DNA from: Rhodocista pekingensis | Lineage (GTDB): Bacteria > Pseudomonadota > Alphaproteobacteria > Azospirillales > Azospirillaceae | Direction of reading: 5' to 3' | Length of the DNA: 64,000 nucleotides | Assembly: GCF_042665545.1 (NCBI RefSeq) | Contig: NZ_JBHTCM010000004.1 | Span: forward strand, 372,001-436,000 | Shown: positions 35,909-45,195 of the stretch, piece by piece | Position numbering within the stretch: position 1 is the stretch's first letter | Layout of the letters: each line of letters starts with the position of its first letter | Translations under genes and position numbers: made by a program | The notes under the pieces: generated by a model | Told to the model about the DNA's origin: nothing | Database searches by the model: none | The model's input: the letters and a program-made list of their open reading frames with translations, nothing else

Positions 35909-36895
35909 ATGCTGAGCTGGTTGCGCACGACAGCCCTGGCAGCCGCCCTGGCCGTGGCGCCGGTCATGCAGGCAGCCCCTGCCCAGGCTGCAACGGATTT
36001 CGCGGTCTGGCTGGAGGCGCTGAGACAGGAAGCCGGGGCACAGGGCATCTCCGAGGCCACGCTGCGCGAGGCGCTGACCGGGGTGCAACCGATCCCGCGG
36101 GTGCTGGAACTCGACCGACGCCAGCCGGAAGGCACCATCACCTTTGCCCGGTACATCGAGCGGGTGGTCACGCCCCAGCGGGTCCGGCGCGGCCAGGACC
36201 TGTACCGCCAGCACCGGGCGGTGCTGGAGCAGGTCGGGAGGAAGTACGGCGTGCAGCCGCGTTTCATCGTGGCGCTGTGGGGCATCGAGACCAGCTTCGG
36301 TTCCAACCAGGGCGGCTTCAAGGTCATCGACGCGCTGGCGACGCTGGCCTACGACGGACGACGCAGTGCCTATTTCCGCAAGGAGTTGATCAACGCCCTT
36401 CGTATCCTGGATGAGGATCACATCGGGGCTGACCGGATGCTGGGCTCCTGGGCGGGGGCCATGGGGCAGAGCCAGTTCATGCCGTCCAGCTTCCTGCGCT
36501 ATGCGGTGGACTTCGACCGGGACGGTAAGCGCGACATCTGGGGCACGCTGCCGGACGTCTTCGCGTCGGCTGCCAACTACCTCTCCACCGTCGGATGGAA
36601 CCCCGACCGGACCTGGGGGCGTGAGGTCCGGATTCCGAAGAATTTCAAAGAGTCCGACGCCGGCCTTCAGACCCGCAGGACACTCCGGGACTGGCAGACC
36701 CTGGGGGTCCGGCGGGTCGATGGAGGTCCGCTGCCGGTCGTCGCCCTGGAGGCGTCGCTGGTGCTGCCCGACGGCCCGAAGGGACGCGCCTTCCTCGTCT
36801 ATGACAACTACCGGACCATCATGGACTGGAACCGTTCGACCTACTTCGCCACCGCGGTCGGCCTGCTCGCCGACCGTATTGGCGGGGCGGACTGA
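35909..36895 (+). CDS. mltB: MltB-type lytic murein transglycosylase
   Basis: A 328-residue periplasmic lytic transglycosylase of the MltB/SLT_2 type. A signal peptide ends near AQA (residue 27). The catalytic Glu is E127 in ALWGIETSFG, and AGAMGQSQFMPSSFL plus DFDRDGKRDIW are diagnostic of the GH103-like fold. No lipobox. It cleaves the MurNAc-GlcNAc bond forming anhydro-MurNAc. First gene of the mltB-rlpA-dac-holB-metG-tatD-MBL run, all plus strand with short gaps. Confidence 0.93.
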   Translation: MLSWLRTTALAAALAVAPVMQAAPAQAATDFAVWLEALRQEAGAQGISEATLREALTGVQPIPRVLELDRRQPEGTITFARYIERVVTPQRVRRGQDLYRQHRAVLEQVGRKYGVQPRFIVALWGIETSFGSNQGGFKVIDALATLAYDGRRSAYFRKELINALRILDEDHIGADRMLGSWAGAMGQSQFMPSSFLRYAVDFDRDGKRDIWGTLPDVFASAANYLSTVGWNPDRTWGREVRIPKNFKESDAGLQTRRTLRDWQTLGVRRVDGGPLPVVALEASLVLPDGPKGRAFLVYDNYRTIMDWNRSTYFATAVGLLADRIGGAD

Positions 36896-36938
36896 CTTGA
36901 TGTAGGGTCCGTCCCACAATCCATAGAGGCAGGTTGTG

Positions 36939-37919
36939 ATGCTCCGGACAGATGTTGTGCGGTCGACCCTGGTGGGGATGCGGCTGCCGGCCCGGTCGAT
37001 GATGGCGCTGGCGGGCATCCTGCTGCTGTCGGCCTGCGCGACCCGGGCACCGGCCCCGCCACCGGCCCAGAGCGGCCCCGCCGTCGTTCCGGGCGGCACC
37101 TACAAGGTGGGCGATCCCTACCAGATCGACGGCGTCTGGTATTATCCGGCGGTCGATTACACCTACAATCAGACCGGCATCGCCTCCTGGTACGGCCCCG
37201 GATTCCATACCCGGGCGACCGCCAACGGCGAGAACTACAACGAGAACGAACTGACCGCCGCGCACCAGACCCTGCCGATGCCCAGTCTGGTGCGTGTGAC
37301 GAATCTGGAGAACGGCCGCTCCATCGTCGTCCGCATCAATGACCGTGGCCCCTTCGTTCCGGGCCGCATCATCGACATGTCCCGCCGCGGTGCGCAGCTC
37401 CTGGGCTTCGAGCAGCAGGGCACGGCGAAGGTCCGGGTGCAGATCCTGGCCGATGAGAGCCGCGCCATCGCGGCGGCGGCCCAGTCGGGCCGGGTCCAGG
37501 TCGCCAGCGATGGCGGCCCCGTGCCCAAGGCGTCGCCCCGTCCTTCGGTCCAGGTGGAAGGGGAAACCCTCCCGCCGCAGCGGCCGGCGGGCCGCCCGAC
37601 GCCGGTGCCGACCGGCGTTCCCGGCCGCACGGCCGAGGATGGCCGCTTCCTGCCGGCACCGGTGGTCGAGCAGCGGCCGGTCTCCGGTCCGCAGCGCCTC
37701 TGGGTTCAGGCCGGTGCCTTCACCATCTATGACAACGCGAACCGGCTGCGGGCGAAGCTGTCCCGCATCGGGCCGACCTTGATCTCCTCCGCCATGGTCG
37801 GGAATACGGAGTTCTTCCGGGTCCGTGTCGGTCCGCTGCCGACCGTGGAGCGCGCCGATGCGGTGCTCGCTCAGGTCATCGCGGACGGCAGCAATGCGGC
37901 CCGTGTCATCGTGGAGTAG
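36939..37919 (+). CDS. rlpA: RlpA-like septal ring lytic transglycosylase lipoprotein
   Basis: A 326-residue lipoprotein with lipobox LLSACAT (Cys about residue 33). The double-psi beta-barrel (about 75-165) has GIASWYGPGFHTRATANGE and the catalytic NDRGPFVPGRIID. A Pro/Thr-rich linker follows, then a C-terminal SPOR domain (about 250-325; LWVQAGAF and FFRVRVGPL). RlpA cleaves denuded glycan strands at division sites, recruited by SPOR. The start is ATG 36939, directly after an in-frame GTG 36936. Confidence 0.95.
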   Translation: MLRTDVVRSTLVGMRLPARSMMALAGILLLSACATRAPAPPPAQSGPAVVPGGTYKVGDPYQIDGVWYYPAVDYTYNQTGIASWYGPGFHTRATANGENYNENELTAAHQTLPMPSLVRVTNLENGRSIVVRINDRGPFVPGRIIDMSRRGAQLLGFEQQGTAKVRVQILADESRAIAAAAQSGRVQVASDGGPVPKASPRPSVQVEGETLPPQRPAGRPTPVPTGVPGRTAEDGRFLPAPVVEQRPVSGPQRLWVQAGAFTIYDNANRLRAKLSRIGPTLISSAMVGNTEFFRVRVGPLPTVERADAVLAQVIADGSNAARVIVE

Positions 37920-38011
37920 GGCAGGACGGCGCCATATTTCCGTCCTACCCTCCGATCTAGGGTGTTCCGCCGCATCGCGGCGGACCGTTTTCCGCTTTCC
38001 GGGCTGAAGAG

Positions 38012-39223
38012 ATGGATTTCTCCCCTTCGACTCCCGCCGATCAGGCATCTTCCGGTCAGGCTCGCCATTTCCTCGGCATCGCGGTCGATGCCGCGCGCCG
38101 TCTGGCCGCCATCGCAGTCCTGACCCTGGTAGGCACGATCCTGCCGGCCCAGGCCGCGACCATCGACACGATCGCCCGGGAGGCGATCCTGATCGACACC
38201 AGCACCGGCACGGTCCTGTTCGAGAAGAACGCCGACGAGCGGACGCCGACCTCGTCGATGAGCAAGGTCATGACCATGTACATGGTCTTCGACCGCATCC
38301 GCTCCGGTCGCCTGTCCCTGGACGACACCCTTCCCGTCAGCCAGAACGCCTGGCGGATGCAGGGCTCCAAGATGTGGGTCGAGCTGGGCAACAGCATCCG
38401 GGTCGAAGATCTGATCCGCGGCGTCATCATCCAGTCGGGCAACGATGCCTGCATCGTGCTGGCCGAAGGGCTGTCCGGCAGCGAACCCGCCTTCGCCGCC
38501 GACATGACCCGGAAAGCCCATGAGATGGGCATGACGGCCAGCAACTTCATGAACGCCTCGGGTTGGCCCGACCCGGACCATTATTCGACGGCGCGCGATC
38601 TTGCGACCCTGGCGCAGCGCCTGATCAAGGACTTCCCCGAATTCCTGCACTACTACTCGGAAAAGGAATTCACCTATCACGGCATCAAGCAGGGAAACCG
38701 CAACCCGCTGCTCTACCGCAACATGGGGGTGGACGGGCTGAAGACCGGCCATACGGAAAGCGCCGGCTACGGCCTGATCGCCACGGGCGAGCGCGACGGT
38801 CGCCGCCTGGTGCTGGTGGTCAACGGTCTGCCCAACATGCAGGCCCGCGCCGACGAGTCCGCCCGTCTGCTGGAATGGGGCTGGCGGGAGTTCACCAGCG
38901 TCGCCCTGTTCAAGGCCGATGAGACGATCGATACCCTGCCTGTCTGGCTGGGCGCCGCGGAGACGGTGCCGGCCATCCTGGACCAGGAACTGAAGATCAC
39001 CCTGACCCGTGCGCAGCAGCGCAATCTGAAGGTCACGCTGCTCAGCGATGGTCCGGTCGCGGCTCCGGTGGCAAAGGGCACGCGCATCGGTACCCTGCGC
39101 ATCGAGGCGCCCGATTTCACGACCCGGGAGGTCCCCGTGCTTGCCGGTGCGGATGTCGAGCGCATGGGCTTCTTCGGCCGGCTGCTGATGGCTGCCCGGC
39201 AGGTCGTCGGCGGCGGCCCCTGA
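38012..39223 (+). CDS. D-alanyl-D-alanine carboxypeptidase (PBP5/6 family)
   Basis: A 403-residue low-molecular-weight penicillin-binding protein of the DacA/DacC type. All three active-site motifs are present: SMSK (Ser 82, Lys 85), SGN (142-144) and KTG (244-246). A signal sequence (about 28-49, ending AQA) precedes the transpeptidase fold, and the C-terminal PBP5_C domain (about 300-400) ends in an amphipathic helix FGRLLMAARQVV for membrane attachment. It trims the terminal D-Ala of stem peptides in the periplasm. In related genomes tmk lies next; here holB follows directly after 63 bases. Confidence 0.95.
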   Translation: MDFSPSTPADQASSGQARHFLGIAVDAARRLAAIAVLTLVGTILPAQAATIDTIAREAILIDTSTGTVLFEKNADERTPTSSMSKVMTMYMVFDRIRSGRLSLDDTLPVSQNAWRMQGSKMWVELGNSIRVEDLIRGVIIQSGNDACIVLAEGLSGSEPAFAADMTRKAHEMGMTASNFMNASGWPDPDHYSTARDLATLAQRLIKDFPEFLHYYSEKEFTYHGIKQGNRNPLLYRNMGVDGLKTGHTESAGYGLIATGERDGRRLVLVVNGLPNMQARADESARLLEWGWREFTSVALFKADETIDTLPVWLGAAETVPAILDQELKITLTRAQQRNLKVTLLSDGPVAAPVAKGTRIGTLRIEAPDFTTREVPVLAGADVERMGFFGRLLMAARQVVGGGP

Positions 39224-39286
39224 GGCTGACGTGATGGCAGGCCGCAGCCCCGGCGCTCTCTCCGATACGGCCCGAGGAGACCTGCC

Positions 39287-40408
39287 GTGAGCCGCCCGGA
39301 GGATGGCGGGGACGATCCCTTCGCTCCCCGCCGCAATCCCCATCTGGTGGGGCATGATCAGGCGGAACGGCTCCTGCTGGAGAGCTGGGCCTCCGGCCGG
39401 ATGCATCATGCCTGGCTGATCGGCGGCCCGCCCGGGATCGGCAAGGCCACGCTGGCCTTCCGCATGGCCCGCTTCGTGCTGAAGCAGGGAATGACGGGCG
39501 GGGGCGACGCCGGCCTGTTCGGCGCACCGCCGCCGCCGGTGAGCCTCGCCGTGGACACGGAGCATCCGGTCGCCCGCCGCATCGCCGCCGGCGGACATGC
39601 CGACCTGCTGACGGTGCAGCGGACCTGGGACGAGAAGCGCAAGCGGTTCAAGCGCGACCTGCCGGTGGACGAGGTCCGCCGCATCGCCCCCTTCCTGCGC
39701 CTGACCTCGGCGGAAGGGGGCTGGCGCGTCGTCGTCGTGGACGGGGCCGACCAGATGAACCTGAGCGGCCAGAACGCGCTGCTGAAAATCCTGGAGGAGC
39801 CGCCGGCCCGGTCGCTGATCCTGATGGCGGCGGACAATGTCGGCAGCCTGCTGCCGACCATCCGCTCGCGCTCGCGCAAGCTGATGCTGGAGCCGTTGCC
39901 GGAGGCGACGGTCGTCAGCCTGCTGGGCCGCTATGCGCCGGAGCTGGACCGGGAGGCGCAGATCGCACTCGCCCGTCTGGCCGAGGGCAGCATCGGCCGC
40001 GCGCTCGACCTGCACCACGCGGGCGGCCTGGATCTCTACCGCCAGATGCTGGGCCTGCTGGAGACGCTGCCGCGGCTGGACGTGCTGGCCGCCTATGGCT
40101 TCATCGACAAGGTGCTGCGCGGCAACGACGATGCCGCCTGGAGCGCGGTGACGGATCTGCTGGTCTGGTGGCTGGGGCGGCTGGCCCGCACGACGGCGCG
40201 CGGCCAGCTCCCGGGCGAGGTGGTGGCGGGCGAGGGGCCGCTGATCGCCCGTCTGGTGGAGCCGGCCCGCCGGGACGGCGGCCTTGATCGCTGGGTGGAG
40301 GTGTGGGAGAACACGACCCGCCTGTTCGCCCGGGCGGATTCCGCCAACCTGGACCGCCGGCAGGTCCTGCTCAACGCCCTGCTGTCGATCGAGGCGGCCG
40401 CGGCCTGA
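39287..40408 (+). CDS. holB: DNA polymerase III delta' subunit
   Basis: A 373-residue HolB, the clamp-loader delta-prime. The P-loop-like GGPPGIGKAT and the SRC-equivalent region LPTIRSRSRKLML, with VVVDGADQMNLSGQNALLKI leading to the EEPPA motif, are clear. Start GTG 39287 has a GAGGAG site 6 bases upstream. It replaces a Cys-zinc knuckle only partially, as seen in other alphaproteobacterial delta-prime proteins. Between dac and metG; tmk, usually upstream of holB in relatives, is absent. Confidence 0.94.
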   Translation: MSRPEDGGDDPFAPRRNPHLVGHDQAERLLLESWASGRMHHAWLIGGPPGIGKATLAFRMARFVLKQGMTGGGDAGLFGAPPPPVSLAVDTEHPVARRIAAGGHADLLTVQRTWDEKRKRFKRDLPVDEVRRIAPFLRLTSAEGGWRVVVVDGADQMNLSGQNALLKILEEPPARSLILMAADNVGSLLPTIRSRSRKLMLEPLPEATVVSLLGRYAPELDREAQIALARLAEGSIGRALDLHHAGGLDLYRQMLGLLETLPRLDVLAAYGFIDKVLRGNDDAAWSAVTDLLVWWLGRLARTTARGQLPGEVVAGEGPLIARLVEPARRDGGLDRWVEVWENTTRLFARADSANLDRRQVLLNALLSIEAAAA

Positions 40409-40473
40409 GCCGCCCGCCGCGCAGGGGATCGGCCGCCGGCCCGGGCTCCCGTTCCGTCCGCCGGAGAAAAGCC

Positions 40474-42036
40474 ATGACCGGGCGCTCGCCCTACTATCTC
40501 ACGACGCCGATCTACTACGTGAACGACGCGCCCCACATCGGGCACGCCTACACGACGGTGGCGTGCGATGTGATGGCCCGCTTCAAGCGGCTGGACGGGT
40601 TCGACGTCAAGTTCCTGACCGGCACGGACGAGCACGGCCAGAAGGTGCAGAAGTCGGCCGAACTGGCCGGCATCACGCCGAAGCAGATGGCCGACCGCAA
40701 TTCGGAGAACTTCCGCGAGCTGGCCCGGCTGCTGAACGTCAGCAACGACGACTTCATCCGCACCACCGAGCCGCGCCATGTCACGGCGGTCCAGGCCCTC
40801 TGGCAGCGCCTCCAGGAGAGTGGCGACGTCTACCTGGGCAGCTATTCCGGCTGGTACTCGGTCCGCGACGAGGCCTATTTCGGCGAGGACGAGTTGGTCG
40901 AGCGCGACGGCAAGCGCTTCGCCCCGACCGGCGCTCCGGTCGAATGGGTGGAGGAGCCGAGCTACTTCTTCCGCCTGTCGGCCTGGCAGGAGCGGCTGCT
41001 GGAGCTTTACGAGTCCCGGCCCGACTTCATCCTGCCCGCCGGCAAGCGCAGTGAGGTGGTGAGCTTCGTGCGCGGCGGCCTGCGCGACCTCTCGATCAGC
41101 CGGACGACCTTCGACTGGGGCATCCCGGTTCCGGGGGACGAGAAGCATGTGATGTATGTCTGGCTGGACGCCCTGACCAACTACATCACGGCGATCGGCT
41201 ATCCGGAGACGGGCGAGGGCACGCCCTATGGCCGCTACTGGCCGGCCGACCTGCACATGGTCGGAAAGGACATCCTGCGCTTCCATGCCGTCTACTGGCC
41301 GGCCTTCCTGATGGCCGCCGGGCTGGAACCGCCGCGCCGCGTCTTCGCCCATGGCTGGTGGACGGTGGAAGGCGAGAAGATGTCCAAGTCCCTTGGCAAC
41401 GTCGTGAAGCCGGAGGAGCTGATCGGCACCTACGGCCTGGACCAGACCCGCTATTTCCTGATGCGCGAGATCCCGTTCGGCAACGACGGCGACTTCTCCC
41501 GCCGGGCCATGGTGCAGCGGATCAACGGCGAGCTGGCCAACGACTACGGCAATCTGGTCCAGCGCGTGCTGTCCATGGTGCAGCGCTACTGCGACGGCCG
41601 CCTGCCGGAGCCCGCGGCGTTCGGGGAGGCGGACAACCGCCTGCTGGACGCCGCCAGGGCCCTGCTGCCCGCCGTCCGGGCCGAGCTGGACCAGCAGGCC
41701 TTCCACAAGGCGCTGGACGTTCTCTGGCAGGTGGTGGGCGATGCCAACCGCTATGTCGACGAACAGGCGCCCTGGTCGCTGCGTAAGACGGATACGGTGC
41801 GGCTTGGCACCGTGCTCTACACGCTGGCGGAGACGATCCGGCGGGTCGCGCTGCTGACGCAGCCCTTCATGCCCGAAATCTCAGCCCGCATCCTGGACCA
41901 GCTCGTCGTCCCGGCCGAGGCCCGCAGCTTCGCCGACTTCGATACGGTGCTTGCGGCCGGCGTCCAGCTTCCGCCGCCGCAGCCGGCGTTCCCCCGCTAT
42001 GTGGAGCCGGACGCGGCCGGGAAGGGGGCGGTCTGA
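40474..42036 (+). CDS. metG: Methionyl-tRNA synthetase
   Basis: A 520-residue class I synthetase of the short (MetRS-2, zinc-poor) type without the C-terminal dimerisation domain. HIGH is seen as HIGHAY (residue about 21) within PIYYVNDAPHIGHAY, KMSKSLGNV near residue 300, and WLDALTNYI and GKDILRFHAVYWPAF are further matches. ATG 40474 has a GGAGAA site upstream. The stop TGA shares a base with the tatD start. Confidence 0.96.
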   Translation: MTGRSPYYLTTPIYYVNDAPHIGHAYTTVACDVMARFKRLDGFDVKFLTGTDEHGQKVQKSAELAGITPKQMADRNSENFRELARLLNVSNDDFIRTTEPRHVTAVQALWQRLQESGDVYLGSYSGWYSVRDEAYFGEDELVERDGKRFAPTGAPVEWVEEPSYFFRLSAWQERLLELYESRPDFILPAGKRSEVVSFVRGGLRDLSISRTTFDWGIPVPGDEKHVMYVWLDALTNYITAIGYPETGEGTPYGRYWPADLHMVGKDILRFHAVYWPAFLMAAGLEPPRRVFAHGWWTVEGEKMSKSLGNVVKPEELIGTYGLDQTRYFLMREIPFGNDGDFSRRAMVQRINGELANDYGNLVQRVLSMVQRYCDGRLPEPAAFGEADNRLLDAARALLPAVRAELDQQAFHKALDVLWQVVGDANRYVDEQAPWSLRKTDTVRLGTVLYTLAETIRRVALLTQPFMPEISARILDQLVVPAEARSFADFDTVLAAGVQLPPPQPAFPRYVEPDAAGKGAV

Positions 42037-42830
42037 TGCTGGTGGACAGTCACTGCCATCTGGACTTTCCCGACTTCCAGGAGGAGCGGTACCAGGTGGT
42101 GCAGCGGGCGCGGGAGGCGGGCGTCGGGCTGATGCTGACGATCTCTACCCATGTCAGCCGGTTCGAGCAGGTCTGGGCCGTGGCCCAGGCCTACCCGCAT
42201 GTCTACTGCACCCTGGGCATCCATCCGCACCACGCCCTGGACGAGGCCGCCCATAGCGAGGTGGCCGATCTGGTCGCGCTGGCCGCCCGGCCCAAGGTCG
42301 TCGGCATCGGCGAGACGGGGCTGGACTACTACTACGACCAGAGCCCGCGCGACGTGCAGCAGGAGAGTTTCCGCCGGCACATCCGCGTCTGCCTGGAGAC
42401 GGGCCTGCCACTGATCGTCCACACCCGGGATGCCGAAGAGGACACGATCCGCATTCTGCGGGAAGAGGGGGCGGGGAAGGGGCTGAAGGGCCTGCTGCAC
42501 TGCTTCAGCTCGTCCCGCCGGCTGGCGGAAGAGGCGCTGGACTTCGGCTTCCACATCTCCTTCAGCGGCATCGTCACCTTCAAGAAGTCGGAAGATCTCC
42601 GCGAGGTCGCGCGGATGGTGCCGCTGGACCGGATGCTCGTGGAGACCGACGCGCCGTACCTGGCGCCGGTGCCGCTGCGCGGCAAGCGCAACGAACCGGC
42701 CTTCACCGTCCATACCGCCCGCCTGCTGGCGGAGGTGAAGGGCGTCTCCTACGACACGTTGGCGACCGCCACGACGGCCAACTTCCTGCGCCTGTTCGAC
42801 CGCGTGCCGGCCGACGCCCTGGCAGGGTGA
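42036..42830 (+). CDS. tatD: TatD-family metal-dependent DNase
   Basis: A 264-residue TIM-barrel hydrolase. Metal ligands appear as DSHCHLDF (His 6 and 8), GIGETGLDYYYD, LIVHTRDAE, LLHCFSSS and LVETDAPYL. TatD enzymes are 3'-5' exonucleases / DNases, and in some bacteria D-Tyr-tRNA deacylase-like. One-base overlap with metG (TGATG) couples translation. MBL gene follows after 4 bases. Confidence 0.95.
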   Translation: MLVDSHCHLDFPDFQEERYQVVQRAREAGVGLMLTISTHVSRFEQVWAVAQAYPHVYCTLGIHPHHALDEAAHSEVADLVALAARPKVVGIGETGLDYYYDQSPRDVQQESFRRHIRVCLETGLPLIVHTRDAEEDTIRILREEGAGKGLKGLLHCFSSSRRLAEEALDFGFHISFSGIVTFKKSEDLREVARMVPLDRMLVETDAPYLAPVPLRGKRNEPAFTVHTARLLAEVKGVSYDTLATATTANFLRLFDRVPADALAG

Positions 42831-42834
42831 CGCC

Positions 42835-43608
42835 ATGCAGGTGACCATCCTCGGCTGCGGGGGTTCTTCGGGCGTGCCGCTGATCGGCAATGTCTGGGGC
42901 CGGTGCGACCCGTCCAACCCGAAGAACCGCCGCCGCCGCCCGTCCATCCTGGTGGAGAGTGGCGCCACGCGGGTGCTGGTCGATACCACGCCGGACCTGC
43001 GCGAGCAGTTGATCGACGCCGGCGTGCAGTACCTGGACGGTGTGCTGTTCACCCACGCCCATGCGGATCACTGCCACGGCATCGACGATCTGCGCGCCAT
43101 GAACTGGCTGATGCGCCGGACCCTCGACGTCTGGGCCGATGCGGACACGCTGGCGCAACTGCATGCGCGCTTCGCCTACTGCTTCCAGCCGCATCCGGAC
43201 TCGGAGTTCTATGCGCGTCCGGCGCTGCGCTCGCACCGGGCGGACGGACCGTTCAGCATCGGTTCGCTGGAGATCGAGCCCTTCGTACAGGACCACGGCC
43301 TGTCGTCCAGCCTGGGCTTCCGCTTCGGCCGCTTCGCCTATTCGACGGACGTGGTGCGGCTGGACGAGGCGGCGTTCCGGGTGCTGGAGGGGGTGGAGAC
43401 CTGGATCGTGGACTGCGTGCGCATCGAGCCGCCGCATCCGGTCCATGCGCATCTGGCGATCACGCTGTCCTGGATCGAGCGGCTGAAGCCGAAGCGGGCG
43501 ATCCTGACCCATATGAACCACATGATGGACTATGAGACCCTGCGCGCGATCCTGCCGCCGGGCGTCGAGCCCGGCTACGACGGCATGGTGATCGAGGTCG
43601 GACCGTAG
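42835..43608 (+). CDS. MBL-fold metallohydrolase (PhnP/RNase Z-like)
   Basis: A 257-residue metallo-beta-lactamase-fold protein. The metal motif THAHADHCHG gives His 74, His 76, Asp 78 and His 79, and later FVQDHG, FAYSTDVVRLD and LTHMNHMMDY carry the other ligands. The N-terminal LGCGGSSGVPLIG is typical of the PhnP-like phosphodiesterases encoded after tatD in alphaproteobacteria, acting on cyclic phosphate or RNA-like substrates. Last gene of the operon, convergent with the histidine kinase gene 12 bases away. Confidence 0.9.
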   Translation: MQVTILGCGGSSGVPLIGNVWGRCDPSNPKNRRRRPSILVESGATRVLVDTTPDLREQLIDAGVQYLDGVLFTHAHADHCHGIDDLRAMNWLMRRTLDVWADADTLAQLHARFAYCFQPHPDSEFYARPALRSHRADGPFSIGSLEIEPFVQDHGLSSSLGFRFGRFAYSTDVVRLDEAAFRVLEGVETWIVDCVRIEPPHPVHAHLAITLSWIERLKPKRAILTHMNHMMDYETLRAILPPGVEPGYDGMVIEVGP

Positions 43609-43620
43609 GAATACGGGGGC

Positions 43621-45195
43621 CTACTCCCAGCGGTTCGCCAGCGCGAGCCGCAGATCGGCGGGAGACACGGGCTTGTGCAGTAGCCGTAGGTCGCGGCTGC
43701 GGGCATCGCGCAGGATATCCGGCGCGGTGTCTCCCGTCAGCAGCAGGGCGGGGATCCGGCGGCCGGCCGCGCGGCGCACCCCGTCGATCGCGTCGAACCC
43801 GGTTTCGCCCCTACGCAGCCGGTAATCGGCGATGATCAGGTCGGGCAGGGCGGCGCTTCCGCGCAGCTTCTCCACCGCCTCAAGGCAGGAACTGGCGGAC
43901 AGGGTGCGCGCACCCCAGCGTTCCAGTATGGCGACCAGCCCCATCAGGACAAGGGCGTCGTCGTCGATTACCAGCACAAGGCGCCACGGCTGCGGCGCAT
44001 CCGGTTCCGGTGGGGGCGGCACGGCTGCGGCCGGCACCTCGGCGAGCGGCACGGCGACGGCGAAGGTCGAGCCACGCCCCGGTTCGGAGCGGACACTGAC
44101 CGGGTGGGCCAGCAGATCGGAGATGCGGCGGACGATGGCGAGGCCGAGCCCGAGCCCCTGTTCCCGGTCGCGCGCGCTGTTGTCGACCTGGACATACTCT
44201 TCGAAGATTTCGCGCTGCTTCTCAGCTGGGATGCCGATACCCGTGTCGGTGACCTGGATCAGCAGGTGCCCACCCCGGCGCCGACAGCCGACGAGCACGC
44301 GGCCCCGCCGGGTGTAGCGCAGAGCGTTCTCCACGAAGTTGCGCAGGATGCGCGCCAGCAGCGCAGAGTCCGAGTGCACCACTGCCGAGCACGGCGCCAC
44401 CCGGAGGTCCAGATTCTGCTGTAGGGCCCGGTCCTTGTAGCTGGCGGTGATGTCGTTCAGGAGGTCGCTGACGCGGATGTCCCGTCTGCTGACCGCGACG
44501 ATGCCAGCGTCGAGCTTTGAAACGTCGAGCATCGCGTCCAGGAGCACCTTCATCGCCGCCAGCGCCCGCCCGAGATTGTCGACCGTCTCCTGCTCCGATG
44601 GGCCGAGGGAGCCGGTGGCCAGTTTGCCGGTAAGCAGAAACAGGCTTTGGAGCGGCTGCCGCAGGTCGTGGCTGGCCGCCGCTAAGACGTGGGACTTGGA
44701 CCGGTTCGCCTGTTCGGCCGCCGCCTGGGCGGCCGCGGCGGCGGCGGTCGCGGCGCTCAGTGCTTCCAGGCGGGCACGCGCGTCGTATTGTCGTCGCCGG
44801 CTCCGCAGGGCCGTCTGCACGACGGCGATCAGGGTGGTCGGGTGAAAGGGACGTTCCAGGAAGGTAACGTTGTGGAGCAGCTCCATCAGGCTGAGCGCCT
44901 GCCGGCTCCGTTCCGGCCCGCCGCCCTGGCGGGTCAGCACGATGATGGGGAAATCCGACCATGAGGGCTGTGCCTCCAGCCAAGCGGACAGCGACCGGAT
45001 ATCGCCCCCCCTGAACACCTCCTCTGTGATCACGGCGGCCCCGGCGCCACAGGCCAGTTCCGATAGCAGATCCGACAGGTCACGGCAGGATTGTCCCACG
45101 ATCCCCGCCTCTGTGAGGATGGCCTCGGCCACATGCGCGTCCCGGCCGGTTGGCGCCAGGATCATCACCCGCTCATCCTGGGGCGCGGAGGGCAT
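43621..45195 (-). CDS. Hybrid histidine kinase with N-terminal pseudo-receiver
   Basis: A 524-residue soluble hybrid kinase. Residues 1-130 form a receiver-like domain (opening RVMILAPTGRDA) but lack the acidic pair and a phosphoacceptor Asp (ITEE at 56-59 where Asp is expected, Arg where Lys is conserved), so it is a pseudo-receiver. An Ala-rich coiled stretch (about 145-165) leads to HisKA with His 176 (AASHDLRQPLQ). HATPase follows (NALRYTRRGRVL, DTGIGIP, GLGLGLAIV). A C-terminal receiver (406-524) is intact with IDDD, Asp 457 and Lys 508. It shares one base with the upstream KaiC-like gene (TGATG), implying a pair. No membrane segment, so signals are probably cytoplasmic or via the KaiC-like partner. 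Confidence 0.9.
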   Translation of the reverse strand: MPSAPQDERVMILAPTGRDAHVAEAILTEAGIVGQSCRDLSDLLSELACGAGAAVITEEVFRGGDIRSLSAWLEAQPSWSDFPIIVLTRQGGGPERSRQALSLMELLHNVTFLERPFHPTTLIAVVQTALRSRRRQYDARARLEALSAATAAAAAAQAAAEQANRSKSHVLAAASHDLRQPLQSLFLLTGKLATGSLGPSEQETVDNLGRALAAMKVLLDAMLDVSKLDAGIVAVSRRDIRVSDLLNDITASYKDRALQQNLDLRVAPCSAVVHSDSALLARILRNFVENALRYTRRGRVLVGCRRRGGHLLIQVTDTGIGIPAEKQREIFEEYVQVDNSARDREQGLGLGLAIVRRISDLLAHPVSVRSEPGRGSTFAVAVPLAEVPAAAVPPPPEPDAPQPWRLVLVIDDDALVLMGLVAILERWGARTLSASSCLEAVEKLRGSAALPDLIIADYRLRRGETGFDAIDGVRRAAGRRIPALLLTGDTAPDILRDARSRDLRLLHKPVSPADLRLALANRWE

